From Oryzias latipes (lineage: Eukaryota; Chordata; Actinopteri; Beloniformes; Adrianichthyidae), in the NCBI RefSeq assembly GCF_002234675.1, contig NC_019871.2, positions 19,257,933-19,321,932 of the forward strand: a stretch of 64,000 nt of DNA. The letters run 5' to 3'. Shown here piece after piece: positions 61,536 to 64,000 of this stretch. Numbering within the stretch: the first letter of the stretch is position 1; the number at the start of each line of letters is the position of its first letter. The translations under genes were made by a program, and so were the position numbers. The notes under the pieces are model-generated. The model was not told the origin of the DNA. It searched no databases and saw only the letters and a program-made list of their open reading frames with translations.

Positions 61536-63101
61536 TCAGATGAAGTTGAAATTGGCCTGGTTTATTGCTTTCCTTGCAGATTTAGGAATTGGGAGTGAAT
61601 ATGCTGGATAAATGAATCTGGATAAACATTCTAATTTAGTTAAAAACACTCTGCCCAGAATAGAAATGTCTCGCTGTGACCACATGTTTAAATTGGCTTT
61701 ACATTTTTCTAAAGTTTTCCATAAGTTTATTTCCTCCATTGTTTTACTGTCTTTGGTGATATGAACACCAAGATATTTCACACCAGTCCTAACAGCTGTG
61801 TTATGAAGAACTGACTGATCAGCATGGTCAACTGGCAATAATTCACATTTGCTGAGATTTAGTTTTAACCCAGATGCTTTAGAGAAGAAATCCACGGTCT
61901 GAATGATCTCTGGTATTTGATGACTGTCCTTCATGAATATAGCAGTGTCGTCTGCCAGCTGAGTGATGGCTAACTGTTCTCCCAGAACATTGAGTTTACC
62001 GAAACCAGAGTTTTTAATAAGTATTGATAACATTTCTGTTGCTGTTATAAAAAGTAACGGTGAAATTGGACAACCTTGTTTAATTCCTTTGTTAATTAAA
62101 AACCTGGGAGAAATGCCATTTGGTAAAATAACTACACTGTTTGTATCATTATAGATTGTTTGAACAAAACTTATGAAATTAGGTCCAAATCCAAATATTT
62201 CTAAAGTCTGAAACATAAATTTCTGTTCAACCGTGTCAAAGGCTTTGAAGAAATCCAAAAATAAAATGAAGCCATCATCTTCAATTAACTGATTATAGTC
62301 AATCAGATCAAGAACTAACCGGATATTATTGTGAATTGAACGTCCTTTTAAGAATCCTGATTGTGTGTCCGAGATGATCCGATTCAGTCCTGTTTTTAAT
62401 CTAGATGCATAAATGTTGGTTAAAATTTTATAATCACTATTAAGGAGGGATATTGGCCTCAAATTATCAATTAGTCTGGCGTCTTTCCCAGGTTTAGGAA
62501 TCAGGGTGATGACGCCCTGCTTCATGGTAGTTGGAAGGATGTTCAACTCAGAAATTTCCTTTATGACCAACAGAAACTGCTCCTTCAAGTGTTCCCAGAA
62601 ATGTCTGTAAAAGTTAATAGTAAGCCCATCAGATCCTGGAGATTTATCTAAAGCTAAACTTCTCATGGCTTTTTCTGCTTCTTCCATAGTGATTTCTGCT
62701 TCACAAACTTGTTTAAAGTTTTTATCTACTTTAGGAGCCAAATCCTTGATGTGATTAAAGAAGCGATCAGCATCCTGAGATGAATAAGAGGAAGAGTACA
62801 ACCCGCTGTAAAACTGGAAAATTTCTCTCCTAATTTCCTCCATATTTGTACTTTCCCTGCCATTAATTACTAATTTGTTAACAGCATTTTTCTCTTGTCG
62901 CCTTTTTTCTAGTCTACAGAAGTAAGCCGAACTTTTCTCTCCCTCTTCAACCCATTTAGCTCTGGATCTAATGAAAGCACCTTTGGCTTTAGAGACGTAC
63001 ATGTTATCCAGCAAGGTTTGCAATAATGAGAGTCTCTGTTTCTCACCTTCACTCAATAGAGATTTACAACAAATAGAGTTAATTTCTCTAATAATTTCCA
63101 T
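61536..63101 (-). pseudogene. L1/Tx1-like reverse transcriptase region
   Basis: A 521-codon frame. It includes the pre-RT segment (KWVEEGEKSSAYFCRLEKRR), DKSPGSDGLTINFYRHFW, LRPISLLNSDYKILTNIYASRL, GRSIHNNIRLVLDLIDY, FLDFFKAFDTVE, GIKQGCPISPLLFITATEML and the active-site block QLADDTAIFMKD (xADD). The motif spacing and the LADD box are typical of L1-clade Tx1 elements. The frame is broken at both ends. Confidence 0.85.
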
Positions 63102-63375
63102 TTCTTTTTGTTAACCATCTCTACTCAATCTTTTGCTGGGAGTTATGGAAATCTGTCTTGCTTTGAATTTTAAAAATTCCCATTTCTCCCTCTGAGTGGT
63201 AAACTGTCTGTCTTTAGTTATCTTTTGGATTTCATTTATAATCGCTTGAGAATAAACTTCAGTCTCCAATAGAGTTGAACTTCCAGTAACCTTTGTTTTT
63301 AGGATTATTGCGAGGTTGAATAATAAGTTTAATCATAGAATGATCTGTTAATGGTGCAGCAGAAATATTGGCTAT

Positions 63376-63762
63376 TTATGTAAAATTCTGTTGATTTTCA
63401 CTTGTTAACCAAAATTCCAACCTAGATTTAGCAGATCCGTCCGGTTTAAACCAGGTGAACGCTCGAACATCAGGATTATCACGGCGCCAGACATCAGAAA
63501 CATTTAAATCTCTACATAAATGAAGAAGAACTGGATTATAATGATGATTTTGAAATGCTGAGGGAAATCTGTCAAGGTATTCATCTTCCACCATATTAAA
63601 ATCACCTCCAATGATTAAATTACTGCTAGGATATATTTGGTTTAGCTCTTTAACAGAATTTGTAAAATCTGAAAACATGATTTTGTTTTGCGCTGCAGAG
63701 TTATATACATATACATTTCCCAGAATAACAAATTTATCATCTTTCATAAAAACACAAATCAA
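63376..63762 (-). pseudogene. L1/Tx1-like APE endonuclease fragment
   Basis: Contains IIGGDFNMVEDEYLDR, the conserved endonuclease GDFN block, and AFTWFKPDGSAKSRLEFWLTS. The last block usually reads SR-[IL]-D-[YF]; here Glu replaces the conserved Asp. Separated from the RT frame by stops, so non-functional. Confidence 0.75.
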
Positions 63763-64000
63763 CCAGTTACCAGAACCATCTCTTTTTGTAACTAAAAGCT
63801 TGCCAGAAAAACTATTCAGTAATATAGCGCCCCCTGCTGACCGATTGGTGCCATGAGAGAAAAGGATTTTATCTCCCTACTGATTGGCCAAAAACTTTTC
63901 ATCAGTCTCGTTGGAGTGAGTTTCTTGTAGACAACAACATTGAACTTTTTGGTTTTTGCAAAAAATAAAAAAAGTGATTTTCTTTCAACAGAATCCCTAA

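Larger units (their letters stand above)
60207..64000 (-). mobile_element. L1/Tx1-like LINE, 5' end off the window
   Basis: The 3' end is at a T-rich run (60207-60219). C-terminal frames are at 60328-60693 and 60822-61451, the reverse transcriptase at 61536-63101, and endonuclease sequence at 63376-63762 and beyond. Several frameshifts and stops separate them, including a TAA at about 63110, so the copy is dead. It is the source-type relative of the remnant at 30040-34832. Confidence 0.8.

Overview
The window is vertebrate nuclear DNA, almost certainly from a teleost fish. Its genes are split into short exons with GT-AG splice sites, and the intergenic DNA is full of fish-type transposable elements: L2 and L1/Tx1-like LINEs, Tc1, hAT, piggyBac-like MITEs and tRNA-headed short repeats. 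All gene identities come from reading spliced protein sequence by eye; no database was searched.

Positions 1-29,700 hold three recognisable genes. The 3' half of ECEL1 (+, nine exons, 1164-16210) encodes a neprilysin-family zinc metallopeptidase ectodomain with HELTH and ENIAD motifs. A complete XAF1 (+, seven coding exons, 18708-24197, 258 aa) encodes a chain of TRAF-type zinc fingers, and an ISRE core lies just upstream of its start. A complete, divergent TEKT1 (-, seven coding exons, 29007-25038, 393 aa) lies tail-to-tail with XAF1, and a perfect RFX X-box lies at its 5' end. XAF1 and TEKT1 are also neighbours on human 17p13, so that pair looks like old synteny.

Positions 30,000-37,000 are a nest of insertions. 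An L1/Tx1-like LINE remnant is interrupted by a hAT element with a perfect 8-bp target duplication, by a solo LTR, and at its end by a Tc1 element. The hAT carries a second TIR element inside its transposase coding sequence, and that element carries a piggyBac-like MITE.

Positions 37,371-46,570 are two tandem, nearly identical 4,600-bp units. Each holds a 5'-truncated LINE (called LINE-A here) and the 3' end of an L2. The second unit runs into a near-complete L2 (45,683 to about 50,750) whose ORF1 has an SGNH/GDSL-esterase-like domain and whose ORF2 has endonuclease and reverse transcriptase domains. A third LINE-A piece, cut at both ends, lies at 53,660-54,788 between 38-bp direct repeats.

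Positions 54,827-64,000 are mostly unannotatable intergenic DNA, then one TATA-driven candidate first exon (59,280-59,330) of an unrecognised gene, then L1/Tx1-like LINE sequence to the window edge. No prokaryotic-type system, CRISPR array or rRNA was seen. The most notable signals are the regulatory motifs that fit their genes, the complementary CA/TG tracts at the ends of one ECEL1 intron, the folded LINE-A 3' end, the stop codon shared by all LINE-A copies, and the nested insertions.
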